From NCBI GenBank assembly GCA_950022295.1, contig OX465599.1, positions 272,945,501 through 273,009,500 of the forward strand: a DNA stretch of 64,000 nt, written 5' to 3'. How positions within the stretch are numbered: the stretch's first letter is position 1; the number at the start of each line of letters is the position of its first letter. The stretch is from Bromus sterilis. Taxonomy: Eukaryota; Streptophyta; Magnoliopsida; Poales; Poaceae. The notes under the pieces were generated by a model, which made no database searches, was not told the DNA's origin, and was given only the letters and a program-made list of their open reading frames with translations. Below are positions 32,701-44,069 of the stretch, one piece after another. The position numbers and the translations under genes are program-made.

Positions 32701-32977
32701 CGAAGCAAGGGACACAGCCCTAGCAAGGTCAGAAGGGTACCAGGACAAACTGCGCACTTACCAAAGCAGTCGCCTGCGTACCAGAACCTTCAACAAAGGC
32801 GACCTTGTCCTACGGCTCATACAAGAGAAATTCCACAAGCTTGCCCCCCAATGGGAAGGACCGTTCATAATCACAGAAGTCATAGGAGGAGGCGCCTATA
32901 GACTGAAGAACCCGAAGACTGACGAAGACGTGGGAAATCCATGGAACGTAGCGAACCTACGCCTGTTCTACCCATAG
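29727..32977 (+). pseudogene. element A reverse transcriptase, RNase H and integrase, with six nonsense codons
   Basis: One frame carries the whole polyprotein: FLREEWEIFAWCPADMLGVP, RMCVEYGPINKHCPKDHFPL, SFITPYGVFCYRTMPFGLKN, catalytic VYVDDIVIK (near 30316), KKCAFGVPAGKLLGYMVS, RNase H FSDGSKRQQGAGAGVVL and YGDSNLVVQQ, integrase zinc finger (GHHASSRV ... RRCIACQKF), core WGLDMVGPL and NIITDNGTNF with Glu in NDQVENANG, and a C-terminus ending PWNVANLRLFYP. No frameshift was found across 3.2 kb, but stops occur at 30149-30151, 30485-30487, 30665-30667, 31121-31123, 31901-31903 and 32513-32515. The element cannot move on its own. Confidence 0.85.
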
Positions 32978-33052
32978 TCTCCACCAGTCATGCTCATCTG
33001 GCAGCTCATGTAAACCTTCGACGCAATAAAATGATGTTGCCCAAATACTACC

Positions 33053-33302
33053 ACATCAAAGCACTCGGTGGCTCGAGTACAAACTCCCCCCGAGAGACTC
33101 TATCGTCGCTCACGCGATCTCTACATCAAAGCACTCGGGGGCTCGAGTACAAACTCCCCCCGAGAGATGCTATCGTCGCTGACGCGATCTTTACATCAAA
33201 GCACTCGGGGGCTCGAGTACAAACTTCCCCCGAGAGACACTATCGTCGCTCACGCAATCTTTACCCAAAGCACTCGGGGGCTCGAGTACAAAACTCCCCC
33301 CG
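33053..33302 (+). repeat. about 70-bp tandem repeats at the element A junction, 3.6 copies
   Basis: Units ACATCAAAGCACTCGGGGGC...CCCCCGAGAGA...CGTCGCTCACGCGATCTTT start near 33053, 33123, 33192 and 33262. Each holds an inverted pair CTCGGGGG / CCCCCGAG. The same CACTCGGGGGCTA word stands at the polypurine tract of element A (58347). The array is cut at 33302 by element B. Confidence 0.9.
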
Positions 33303-34028
33303 AGTGGGCCGAACTGCTCCAAGTGAAGGCCGATTGCCTCAGAGAGGGCGCAATCGGCCTCATCTAGGAGCATCCGGCCGAAGTAAGAAGAGCTGCGTCC
33401 GATCAGAGGTCCAGATCAGACACCTGGTACAAGAGCATTCAATGCGCAATCCCTGAAGATCGGGACTGTCAGAGGCGTGCGGTCTCCTCCAGCGCCGATC
33501 ACGCGGACAGGCTGACAGGCCTAAGTACTTAGCCTTACTGTTCATAGCCGAGGTCTACGGGATAGCGGCATGCCGAGCCGCAAGTCTACACCGGGTCATC
33601 CGGAGAAGCACGATGCTAGGTCCCTAGCCGGTCTGAGACAGACAGCTGGGCCCTTCCTCTTGTGTATTTACCTTTGTACCCTGGGCTCGGCCTATAAGAG
33701 CCCCGGGTACCCCTCCTGCGTGAGGGACGATGGCAGAGTAGTTATTGCAATCTCACCCACCAGAGAGAGCAAGGAGAGAGTAGAGACCTGAGGCCCTCTT
33801 CTTCTTCCTCTCAAATAGCTCAAGGAGCATTCATTGTAGCCAGAGTTATTGCATATAGCTAGCTCGGCAGGACTAGGGGTGTTATCTCTACGGAGAGCCC
33901 CCAACCTGGGTACATCGTGGTGTCTCACCGTGTGTTCCCATTCTCGTTTCCGGTACCAGCGATACTAACCTCGGTCTGTCCCCCTCTTTAGCCATCCCCA
34001 TGGCATCTTCCGTTACTTATCGACGACA
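33303..34028 (+). mobile_element. truncated 5' LTR of element B
   Basis: Matches 40472-41197 base for base apart from scattered substitutions, with the same length (726). The junction with element A lies in the shared AGTGGG. It contains CCTATAAGAGCC (33691) and CCATGGCATCTTCC (ATG 34000). Confidence 0.9.
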
Positions 34029-35874
34029 GTTGGCGCCCACCGTGGGGCAGGCCGAGGCGTCGACTGGAGTTCTGATCCGGACGGGACCATCATCTGCATC
34101 GCGCGTGCGCTTCGCCTCTGGCCTGGTGATGAGGAGCGGAGCATGGGATTTCGTCATCGACAACGCCTCGCGGTTTGGGGTTGGAATGCCTCTACCGCGC
34201 GGCGTCATCATTACTTTCGGCGGACATCTCGTCTTCGTCGCAGCACTCCCTGACGTGTTTCTCTGGGAGGTTCGGGAGTTTTCTGAGCTCACGGATCCGC
34301 TGCCAGGAGGGCCGGATGCCATGGGAGCAGAAGGCACGACTGCGCACATCCGTGCGGAGGTCATGATGGCAGGGGCGTTAAGTCGCCACAGTTCCACTTC
34401 AGCTTCCCAAGCCGCGAGGGCAGCAACTGCAGCAGCGGGAGGCCCAAGCAACCCACCGGACGTGCTCAGCACTCCCGTGGATCTTCATGCCGATCCAGCT
34501 ACGGCTCACGCCGAGCTGGAGAATGTGCGTCAAGCGTTGAAGGAGCAATCAGATCGGATCGACGCTGAAAAGCGCCGACTGGAGGCATCAGTTCGGGAGT
34601 ACAACGCAGCGCATGGCATTCGGCAGCGTGTTATCCCACCCCTAGTCATCGAGGAGCTTTGGGCAGCAGGCCGAGAGGTCGGCAGAGAGCTGGGAGGAGC
34701 CCAGTAGCCTGTAACGTCCATCATTGTGGCACCACAGATTTCATACAGTTCTCCTGTGAAGAACATGAGAGCTGCCCAGCAGATCGCCACCGAGCTGGAG
34801 CATCTGGAAGGAGAAGAGCTGCGGGAGAGGACGCGCCAAATGCGCGACCTCATAACCACAGCAAACCAGCAGCAAAGGGCGGCCACCGAGAAGCAAGCAC
34901 CAGCAGCATCAAAATCGCTTCGGGCAACTGCGGGTGCGAATCAGCCGAATGCGCTGCAGTGGCAGCAAAGGCAAGCATCTTCACCACATGGCAGTTTGCA
35001 CCGCAGTCGGAAGAATAAAGGGGCTGCAGGAGGCAGTCGGAGGGACGAGCCAGCAGTTAACAGCAGGTGTAATGAGCAACCGGCGGCATCAGTCCGGCCA
35101 GCAATCAGCCAGCGGTTAGGTCCCCGAGCAATCGCAGACAACGACGCAAGGCACCGAATCGAGCAGTTGCAGCAGGATAACCAACCGGAAGATGATTCGC
35201 CGGCGGGTCCAGCATGTTTCGGTCCCCGCATTCGGCAAGAGCAGTTCCCCAAAGGTTTCACATTGCCCAGGGACACCCCCAAGTACAATGGATCAGTCAA
35301 GCCAGAAGATTAGCTGGTCGATTATATGACAGCTGTTGGTATCGCAGGAGGTGGTCGGCGTGTAGCCATACGCTATGCTCCGCTCATGCTCCAAGGTTCA
35401 GCTCGGTCTTGGTTGAATAGTTTGCCAAGCAACAGTGTCAATTGCTGGAAGGATTTTGAGGACGCATTTGTCCGTAATTTCACGGGTACTTATGAGCGCC
35501 CAGGTTTGCCTCGGCACCTGGCTCTCTGTGTACAAGGAAAGGACGAGCCCCTGCGCGATTACCTTCAGTGGTGGATCAAGCTCAAGAACACTTGCGAGGG
35601 AGTTCATGAAATCCAAGCCATCCAGTACTTCACTGACGGCTGCTTGGACGGGTCTTTGTTGAAGCACAAGCTCCTGCGCAAGGAAATAACATCTTTGGCC
35701 GATCTGATGAGGATAGCCAATTCATTCGCCGCATCTGACTCTGCAATGCGCCCGATCACATTAAGTCCCAGCGGTTTCATCCAAGGGAAGACATCCGGAC
35801 AGCAGCAGCAATCGGCAGAAGCAAATGGTCCCAACCGGCGTGAGAGGCGTGAGATCCAGAGGAACAACAATTTC

Positions 35875-35905
<31 letters not shown>

Positions 35906-37107
35906 CCCCCTATTTCAACAACAACAACACTGGTTTCAACAAGAGGAAGGATGAGCAGCCGGATGCCCAATATGGCAATCGGCAGGTAGCAACAGTGCAA
36001 CACCAAGAGGAACAAGGGGCTGCGGGAGGCAGTCGGAAGATGAAGCCTGCAGAGAGACCGCCCGGTCAACCCAGGCCCCCGTACATGTTCGAGGATATGA
36101 TGAACCAGCCGTGCAAGATGCACAGTCGAGTAGGCAAGCCCGCATCGCACACCACTCGGCAGTGCATTTGGGTCGAGCGTCTGGCAAAGGGAGGGGCAGG
36201 AAATCCACCCCCACCGCCACCACCACCCCCAGGCCCACCCCCAGCAAATGCTCGGCAGCAGTTCCCACGTCATGATGCAGCATATATGATCTTCACCAGC
36301 GAGTCAGATGAAAAGGGCAGTCGGAGAGACCGTGAGCACGCAGTCAATGCCACCATGCCAGCAATTCCTCAGAGGCTGAACTGGTCGGACAATGACATAA
36401 CATGGGGCCCGGAAGACCACCCGAGCGTAATGCCCAACCCGGGCAGTTATATGCTCGTGGTGGACGCAATCTTGGCGGCACCATTGTATTCATTCAAGTT
36501 CACCAGGACGCTTATTGACGGAGGCAGTGCCATCAACATTCTGTATAGAGACACAATGATCAAGCTCGGCATCAGCGAGAGCGAGTTAGAGCCCAGCAGA
36601 ACTACGTTCCATGGGATAGTGCCCGGCCTGTCATGTACCCCGTTAGGCCGCATTCGGATCGAGGTAGTATTCGGGTCGGAAGATAATTTCCGCCGAGAGC
36701 CGATCTGGTTCGAGGTGGCCGATCTGAGCAGCCCATACCATGTTCTGCTCGGGTCGCCTGCAATCACCAAGTTCATGTTCAACATCATGCAACCATATTT
36801 GAAGATGAAGCTCCCAGGGCCGAATGGTCCAATTACTGTGTGTGGTGACTACAGGAAGTCACTGGAGTGTTCATCCGCTAGTTCCAAGCTAGCTGATGCT
36901 CTGGTCATAGATGCAGAACGGCGCCAGCTGGACAAGGTAGTAGCAGCAGCCCAAGCCCAGATGAAGGACCCCATGCCGAGCACGAAGGACAAGAGGCCGG
37001 ATGATGAGACCATATTCCAAGCGGCAAAGGACAGCAAGAAGATCGCCCTGGACCCATCCGACCCGAGCAAGTGCGTCATTGTTGGGGCCGGACTCAGCAA
37101 CAAATAG
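34000..37107 (+). pseudogene. element B gag-protease
   Basis: The ATG lies in the LTR (MASSVTYRRQLAPTVGQ, crossing the PBS). The N-terminal part includes a coiled-coil-like stretch (QSDRIDAEKRRLEASVREYN); stop at 34705. It continues in the same protein sense from 34726, stop at 35312 inside VKPED*LVDYM. From 35326 comes an intact Retrotrans_gag block (YAPLMLQGSARSWLNSLP, FEDAFVRNFTGTYERP, DEPLRDYLQWWIKLKN). Then come an Asn-rich run encoded by AAC repeats (35865-35925), a proline run (36205-36245), and the protease-like TRTLIDGGSAINILYRD with HGIVPGLSCTPLGRIRIEVV. Stop at 37105, where a Gln codon is expected. The capsid that element A lacks is present here. Confidence 0.8.
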
Positions 37108-39622
37108 GAAAGCGAGCTCGTCGAGTTCCTCCGTGAGAGCCGTGAAATCTTTGCATGGTCCCCACATGACATGTCTGGTGTACCGAGGGAACTTGCCGAG
37201 CACAAGCTTCATATCCGACCTGGATCCAAGCCGATCAAGCAGCCACTTCGGCGTTTTTCAGAAGAGAAAAGAGGAGCAATCGGCGACGAGATAGCCAAGC
37301 TGCTCGCAGCAGGATTTATCAAGGAAGTGTTCTACCCAGACTGGCTAGTAATCCAGTTCTGGTTCCGAAGAAGAATGGAACTTGGCGCATGTGTATAGAT
37401 TACACTTTCCTGAATAAGGCCTGCCCCAAGGATCCTTTTGCGTTGCCACGTATTAATCAAGTGATTTATTCTACGGCTGGTTGTCAGCTCCTATGCTTTC
37501 TGGATGCCACAGCCGGCTATCACCAGATTAAGCTTGATGTAAACAATCAAATTAAAACATCTTTTATTACCCCTTTCGGGGCTTATTGTTACATCACCAT
37601 GCCATTCGGCCTGAAAAATGGCGGCGCGACTTATCAGCGTACTATGCAGCGGTGTGTTCAGCCTTAGTTAGGTTGGAACATGCATGTATACGTAGATGAC
37701 CTCGTGGTCAAATCAGTGCTGGGATCAACCTTGTTGGACAATCTCAAGGAAACATTCGCAAATTTACGAGCATACCAGATCAAGCTCAACCCAGAGAAGT
37801 GCGTGTTCGGCGTTCCAGCCGGCAAGTTTCTTGGTTTCCGGGTATCCGAAAGAGGGATAGAGTGCAACCCTGAGAAGATTGCAGCAATTGAGCGGATGGG
37901 AAAACCCAGGAACCTTAAAGATGTGCAGAAGTTCACCGGATGCTTGGCATCGCTCAGTCGATTTCTCAGTCGGCTGGGAGAGAAGGCAATCCCACTATAC
38001 CAATTAATGAAGAAAACGGACAAGTTCAGCTGGGCACCGCAGGCGGACGAGGCATTCAAGCAGCTCAAGCGTATGATGTCCACTGCTCCAGTGTTGGCAG
38101 CTCCGAAGGAAAAAGAGCCAATGATGTTGTACATTGCAGCAACCAATCGGGTGGTTAGTATTGTCATGGTGATCGAGCGCCCTGAAAAGGACAAGGCACA
38201 ACCGGTCCAGAGACCAGTGTATTATGTCAGTGAAGTTCTCTCCACCTCCAAGCAAAACTATCCCCATTATCAGAAGATGTGCTATGGTGTGTACATGGCA
38301 GCAAAAAAGTTGAAGCCGTATTTCCAGGCGCATCCGATCACGGTGGTCAGTTCGGCTCCATTGGCAGAAATCATTGGCAGTCGGGACGCATCCGGTCGGG
38401 TGGAACAATGGGCCATATAAATCGCAACACACTGGATCAAGTATGAGCCTCGGACGGCGGTCAAGTCTCAGGTTCTGGCGGATTTTTTGGTAGATTGGGC
38501 AGAAACTCAATATATACCCCCCTGTCCGGACTCTTAGTTCTGGAAAATGCACTTCTACGGCTCCAAGATGATGACCGGACTAGGGGCTGGTGTTGTTCTC
38601 ACTTCCCCAAAAGGTGACAAGCTTGAATATGTACTGCAGATTCACTTTGCAGCGTCAAATAATGTGGCCGAATACGAAGCTTTGGTGCACGGCGTCCGAG
38701 TGGCCAAGGAGATTGGCATTCGGCGAATTCTATGTTATGGTGATTCCGATCTGGTGGTGCAGCAATGCACTGGCACTTGGGATACGAAGGATGAAAACAT
38801 GGCGGTACAGATTCCTTGTGCAGCAATTATCTGGATTCGTTGAGGGTTGTGAATTCCATCACATTCCCAGAGCTGAAAATGAAGCAGCAGACATACTGTC
38901 CAAATTGGGATCCACCAGAAAGGAAGTTCCTCTAGGAATATTGCTAGAAAATATCCACAAGCCATCCATCAAGCCTTCCCCAGAATCAGAGTCAATCTTT
39001 ATTCCGGTCGACCTAAAGATGGCAGAACTAGAGGCAAAAAAGCAAAAAGGAAAGGAGCATTCGGCAGCACCAGGGGCTGCCGATTGTGAACCAGGGGCTG
39101 CTGTCGTCAGTTCGGGGACTGAGGAAACCATGCCAGATGCATTCGGCTCTTCCTCCTCCGAGCTGTCAGTAGCGGAAGACGCACAACCAGAGCCGGAAAC
39201 AGTTACTGTAATGGTGATTGTGGCGGCGCCGTCATGGGCAGAACCATTCAGAGATCTCCTGGTAGACGGCATACTCCCAGAAGATGAAGTAGAAGCTCGG
39301 CAAATCCAGCGCCGATCTGGAGCATACACCATCATCAACAATGAACTGGTGCACCAAAGTACAACAGGAGTTCTTCAGCGGTGTGTGGAAGAGGACAAGG
39401 GGCTGGAGCTGCTCCGAGACATCCACCAAGGTGAATGCGGTCATCACGCATCGGCAATAGCAATAGTCGCCAAGGCTTTTCGCCATGGTTTATATTGGCC
39501 GACTGCGAAAGCAGCGGCAGAAGATCTGGTCAAGCATTGCAACGGGTGTCAAAGGTTTAAAGCAAAGAGCCACCTACCAGCCTCAGCACTAAAGACAATT
39601 CCGATCACATGACCGTTTGCAG
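37108..39622 (+). pseudogene. element B reverse transcriptase, RNase H and integrase zinc finger
   Basis: RT shows FLRESREIFAWSPHDMSGVP, a frameshift near 37345-37385, MCIDYTFLNKACPKDPFALP, MPFGLKNGGATYQ, stop at 37666, catalytic MHVYVDDLVVK (37680) and EKCVFGVPAGKFLGFRVS. RNase H starts HFYGSKMMTGLGAGVVL, where the first catalytic Asp (DGS) has become Tyr (TAC, 38556-38558). Further stops lie at 38418 and 38535 and a frame change near 38800. The integrase HHCC finger is present (GHHASAIA ... KHCNGCQRFKAKS). Homology ends at PFAV near 39622, so the DDE core and C-terminus are deleted. Not functional. Confidence 0.8.
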
Positions 39623-39840
39623 TCTGCGGAGGAAATCTAGATCCAAGCCCACCAATGGTGGCGGAGGAGGAGTGGTGGCACAGGCGGTGAAGTGCGGCGG
39701 CTCTGGGCGTTGGAGGAAGTGGCAGCGGCATGGCTGGGCGAGCGATGCGGCAGCGGAAGCAGCGGAGGAAAGCTCGAGGAAGGAGATGGAGTGAGGGGTG
39801 CGAGCCGCATCTCTCACCCCGTCGAGTATTTAAGGACGCG
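39623..39840 (-). pseudogene. 5' end of an antisense gene in element B, truncated by deletion
   Basis: On the minus strand a TATA-like CTTAAATA (39827-39834) is followed by a C-rich leader and ATG codons at 39810 and 39731. The frame from 39731 (MPLPLPPTPRAAALHRLCHH) and a second frame (ATTPPPPPLVGLDLDFLRRL) are open up to the deletion junction at about 39622. GC-rich sequence with this layout, lying between pol and the 3' LTR and facing away from it, matches the position of the antisense gene in element A. The rest has been lost with the integrase core. Confidence 0.4.
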
Positions 39841-40137
39841 GTAAAGAGGTAGTGGGATCGGCTGTGCCGATCTAACAGGCGGTCTGGCCGCGTGTATCCA
39901 CAGAACGGCGTCAGTTCGGAGCACAGAAGATCCGGCGGATGGGACGGGACGTGCGCGCGTGAGTCGAGGCAGCGGTTATGGCATGTCAAGTCATGGCACG
40001 ATGTCCCGTATTTTTCGGCGAATTCGAAACGGCAAGTTTGGTCAACATTCCAGTCAAACCAACCGTTGGGCGGATCGGTCAAGGAAGTCAAGACCAATCG
40101 GCAAATTAAGTGCAATCGGCTTGTTGAGAGCAGTTGA

Positions 40138-40250
40138 TACGAAGATCAAGAGAAATCGGAAGATCAAGAGCAATCGGAAGAGCAAGAGCAATCGGAAGAA
40201 TAGAAGCAATCGGAAGATCAAGAGCAATCGGCAGGTAGCAAGCAACCGGC
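40138..40250 (+). repeat. 18-bp tandem repeats near the 3' end of element B
   Basis: About six imperfect copies of AAGATCAAGAGCAATCGG. Similar AATCGG words continue on both sides. Confidence 0.85.
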
Positions 40251-40353
40251 CTATTGGAGCAATCGTTCAGAGACAAGGAAATAATTTTTAAGGAACCTGT
40301 GCAGGCCTCGCCATCTCTGAGTTCGGCGGGACCTCCGCAGCTTCAGGGGCTAC

Positions 40354-41197
40354 TGTCAGGGGAATGACCCCCGGGTAGGGTCACCCAGGGGAAATAGTTC
40401 ATCAAAACATAGATCACCGAGCTGGAGGTCACTGATCTATTCAAGGCCGAGCTAAACAAGAGAAACCAAGAAGTGGGCTGAACTGCTCCAAGTGAGGGCC
40501 GATTGCCCCGGAGAGGGCGCAATCGGCCACATCTAGGAGCATCCGGCCGAAGTAAGAAGAGCAGCGTCCGATCAGAGGTCCAGATCGGACACCTGGTACA
40601 AGAGCATTCAATGTGCAATCCCTGAAGATCGGGACCGTCAGAGGCGTGCGGTCTCCTCCAGCGCCGATCACGCGGACAGGCCGACAGGCCTAAGTACTTA
40701 GCCTTACTGTTCATAGCCGAGGTCTACGGGATAGCCGCATGCCGAGCCGCAAGTCTACACCGGGTCATCCGGAGAAGCACGATGCTAGGTCCCTAGCCGG
40801 TCTGAGACAAACAGTTGGGCCCTTCCTCTTGTGTATTTACCTTTGTACCCTGGGCTCGTCCTATAAGAGCCCCGGGTACCCCTCCTGCGTGAGGGACGAT
40901 GGCAGAGTAGTTATTGCAATCTCACCCACCAGAGAGAGCAAGGAGAGAGTAGAGACCTGAGGCCCTCTTCTTCTTCCTCTCAAACAGCTCAAGGAGCATT
41001 CATTGTAGCCAGAGTTATTGCATATAGCTAGCTCGGCAGGACTAGGGGTGTTATCTCTACGGAGAGCCCCGAACCTGGGTACATCGTGGTGTCTCACCGT
41101 GTGTTCCCATTCTCGTTTCCGGTACCAGCGATACTAACCTCGGTCTGTCCCCCTCTTTAGCCATCCCCATGGCATCTGCCGTTACTTATCGACGACA
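40354..41197 (+). mobile_element. 3' LTR of element B
   Basis: Follows CTTCAGGGGCTAC (polypurine region). 844 bp, TGTCAGGGG...CGACGACA, with CCTATAAGAGCC near 40860. It abuts element C directly, with no intervening target duplication. Confidence 0.93.
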
Positions 41198-44069
41198 GTT
41201 TGCATCCCCGATTTATCGATCGGCGATTATTTTCCCCCCTCTTATCTCGTATCAGACGGAGACCGACCCTTGCCACCCTGACACTCGACCTGTGCGACAC
41301 CGGGTTTCACCCGATCACCGTCGCGAAAACCGCACGAGACCAGCCGCAGCCAACGGAACGAAAAAATACCGTTTAATAATTAAACGGGTTATTTTTATAG
41401 CGCACCGGAAAGTGTTCTCGGAACGGTTCCAACGCGAGGTGAACGCCTCCGGCTCGACGCGCTGATCGCGCAGTTCGAAGTTTTACCTGAATCGGAGGTC
41501 CTGCGGACCCCCGACGGTCAGAAACGTAAACACCGCGCGCGCGAGAGAAAAACCGGGGATGTTTTTGCAAACTGCCAGCCACCTGGGCTATATAAAGACC
41601 ACCACACTCACACCCATTTTAGGGTTTTCCTAGCCATAAAATTGCAGCCACCCCCTCAAACATTGCCCCATTTTCGCAATTTAGCCCCATTTTCGCCCAA
41701 ACCCTAGCTCCCTGCGATCTGGACCGTCAGATCTCGCGATCCGACGGCCCAGATCCACCCAGCTCTCCCACCTCTCTCCTCTCTCTCCTCTCCACGCAGC
41801 AAGCGCCGCCGCCAGCCCGCGAGGACGTCGCCGCCGCGTCCAACTCCGGCCACCGCGCGGCCCCGCCGGCCTTCCTCTCCTCCGCGCCTTCCTTCTCCTC
41901 TCCTCCTTCTCTCCCTCACGCCTGCCTCCTCTCCTCTGCAGGACAGCGCCACCCTCCCTTCCATGGCCGACGAGAGGAGCTCGCCCGAGCTCGGGCCGCG
42001 GCCCCAAGCTCCGCCCGCGCCGCCGCTGGTGCCGGGTCCAGCCGCCGGCGACCGCCTCCTCCCTCAATCGGAGCCGCGCTCCTCCTCCAGCCGCCCTTCC
42101 CCCTCGCCCCTCGCCGCCGGTGGTCGGCGCAGCCACCGGGAAGCCGCCGCCGTCAGGTCCTGCTTGGGACGAGGCAACGGGAGCCTGCCTCCACGCGCCA
42201 CTGTGGGCTCGGCCTGCCCCACGAGGCCCAGCACGGCGCGCCCCAACGGCCCAGTCCCACCAGCTCGGCCCACTGGTGAGGCAGCCCTCTGTTTTTTTTT
42301 CTTTTATTTTTTTCTGCTAGTTGGGCCGGCCCAATACCTGTTGTAGCTTTTTTTTATTTTGGCAGATTGTATAGTTCTTTTTGCGAGTGCTATAACTTTT
42401 TAACGGTAGCTCGGATCGCGACGCGTTAAACATGAAGCTTGCTTAGAATTTTGTCTATTTTAATAAAATGTGCTCCTTTGCCTTGTTTGACTTTGTTTAC
42501 ATGTTGTTGACCTGCTAATTACAACTGGTTGCCACTGAAAACTGTAATTGCCATGACTTTTTATCCGTTGCTCCGATAAAATGTTTCTTATATGTAACTT
42601 GACTAGAATTGCATTTAGATTGTGTTTATGCTGCTCTTGCTTGCTAATAAAAATAATAAAAATATGTTTAGGGCAGAACAACACCAAATTCCATTTTCAT
42701 CGTGGGGTCCGCAATAGTTTGCCATGTCTAGGATTTCACCCACTTAAATTGACTAGCTTAGGTAGTCTATTTATGCTTCACCTCTTGTAATGTTTGTGTG
42801 CTATGCCATGATTGAGTGAGATGCCATGTTAACAATCTTTGTTGATCACCTGTAGCTAAACAACTTGAACCTTGTAAATGTGCGGTATCGTCGTGTGTGA
42901 CGAGTACTCCACTTAACCTGTTAGTAACCGCTCTCGACGGTAGGTGCGATGTCTCGTGTTGCCTTCTTGTTGATGCTTGCTCGTGGTTGCTTCATAGTAA
43001 TAGATTATTGCTCGTTGATTGCTTTCCAGTGTTTACCGTCTTGTGTGCTTCCGCGGGTACCTTCGGAGACGATGCGAGCTTGCGATCAACTACACCTTCG
43101 GAACCCGACTTATCAACAGGCAAGGACTATTCATTATTATGATCCATTCTATTTCAACCAGCGGTTTGCATGCTAGTCTAGGATAGGTTCGATGTTTGAT
43201 CCTACCACATGTTTACAGCCTCTTTCAAACCGATACAGCCATGTCCCCTCCCAGCAAACCATGTACTTCTATGTTACTATTGCTCGTTGCTCAGCCCCTG
43301 CTTAGTATGCATGCTTAGGATGCTACGATGTTACCCTGTTACTCCTTGGTTTGGTATATCACATTATTACATTGTTGTGGATGATATGATTATTATAATG
43401 TTGACTATATTCGACGAAGGATGGAAGGTCTAGGCTATCCCGCCCCGACGCTTTATTCCATTTGAGTCACCTAGGACCCGAGTTCCGGGTATTGGTTTTA
43501 AGACTGAGCGTGCCTAACCGCGTGTGGGATTTTATGGGGTCCCCTTTTCTTACCTACCTAGCTTCAAACATTTCTAGTGGTGGCCCAAGATGATTTACCA
43601 TTTGAAACCGTGTGTTTGCTGGTCGGCCGCCAGTAGTTTTCAAACCTACCTGGACCAGTAAGGACATAGTTCCCTTGCTGGCCCACCTTGTCCGGCTGAG
43701 GACCCGGTGTCCCATGTGTCATTAACCGGCTATCCAAACCTGCAACAGACGGTAGAGACCAATTCGAGAGCGCAACCGGCTTTTGAGTTGGGTGTCGAAT
43801 CACCGGGGGCCACCCGGATTTGTTCGTTGTTAGTTAGAGGGACCTGTCATTTCGGATCTCTTGGGACTAAATCATAAAATGGTTGCCTATAATGGGTAGC
43901 AACTGAGAGAGATGGGCGTGCGTGCGGAGCCTTGTAATGGGCAGTTGGTACACCCCTGCAGGGTTAAATCTTTTCGAGAAGCCGTGTCCACGGCTATGGA
44001 CGACTTGAGACCTACTCCTTGTTCATAGACAACATCAACTGAGATAATCTTAATATAACTTGATCAACG

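Larger units (their letters stand above)
33303..41197 (+). mobile_element. element B: Gypsy retrotransposon, 5' LTR truncated
   Basis: The 5' LTR is 33303-34028 (726 bp, lacking its first 118 bp); the 3' LTR is 40354-41197 (844 bp, TGTCAGGGGAATGACC...ATCGACGACA). PBS TTGGCGCCCACCGTGGGG at 34030. Gag-protease 34000-37107, RT-RNase H 37108-38870, integrase zinc finger to about 39622, then a deletion. It is a relative of element A and of the LTRs at 3194 and 5885. By eye the shared parts of the LTRs differ at about 15-17 places. Confidence 0.88.

Noticed and set aside
39549..40115. 188-codon minus-strand ORF as an intact antisense gene
   Set aside because: It crosses the deletion junction into integrase sequence and starts upstream of the TATA-like box. 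Only the part 39623-39810 could be genic.
41675..42140. GC-rich ORFs on both strands in element C (151 and 127 codons)
   Set aside because: Composition-driven frames in the leader of a long LTR, with no recognisable domain.
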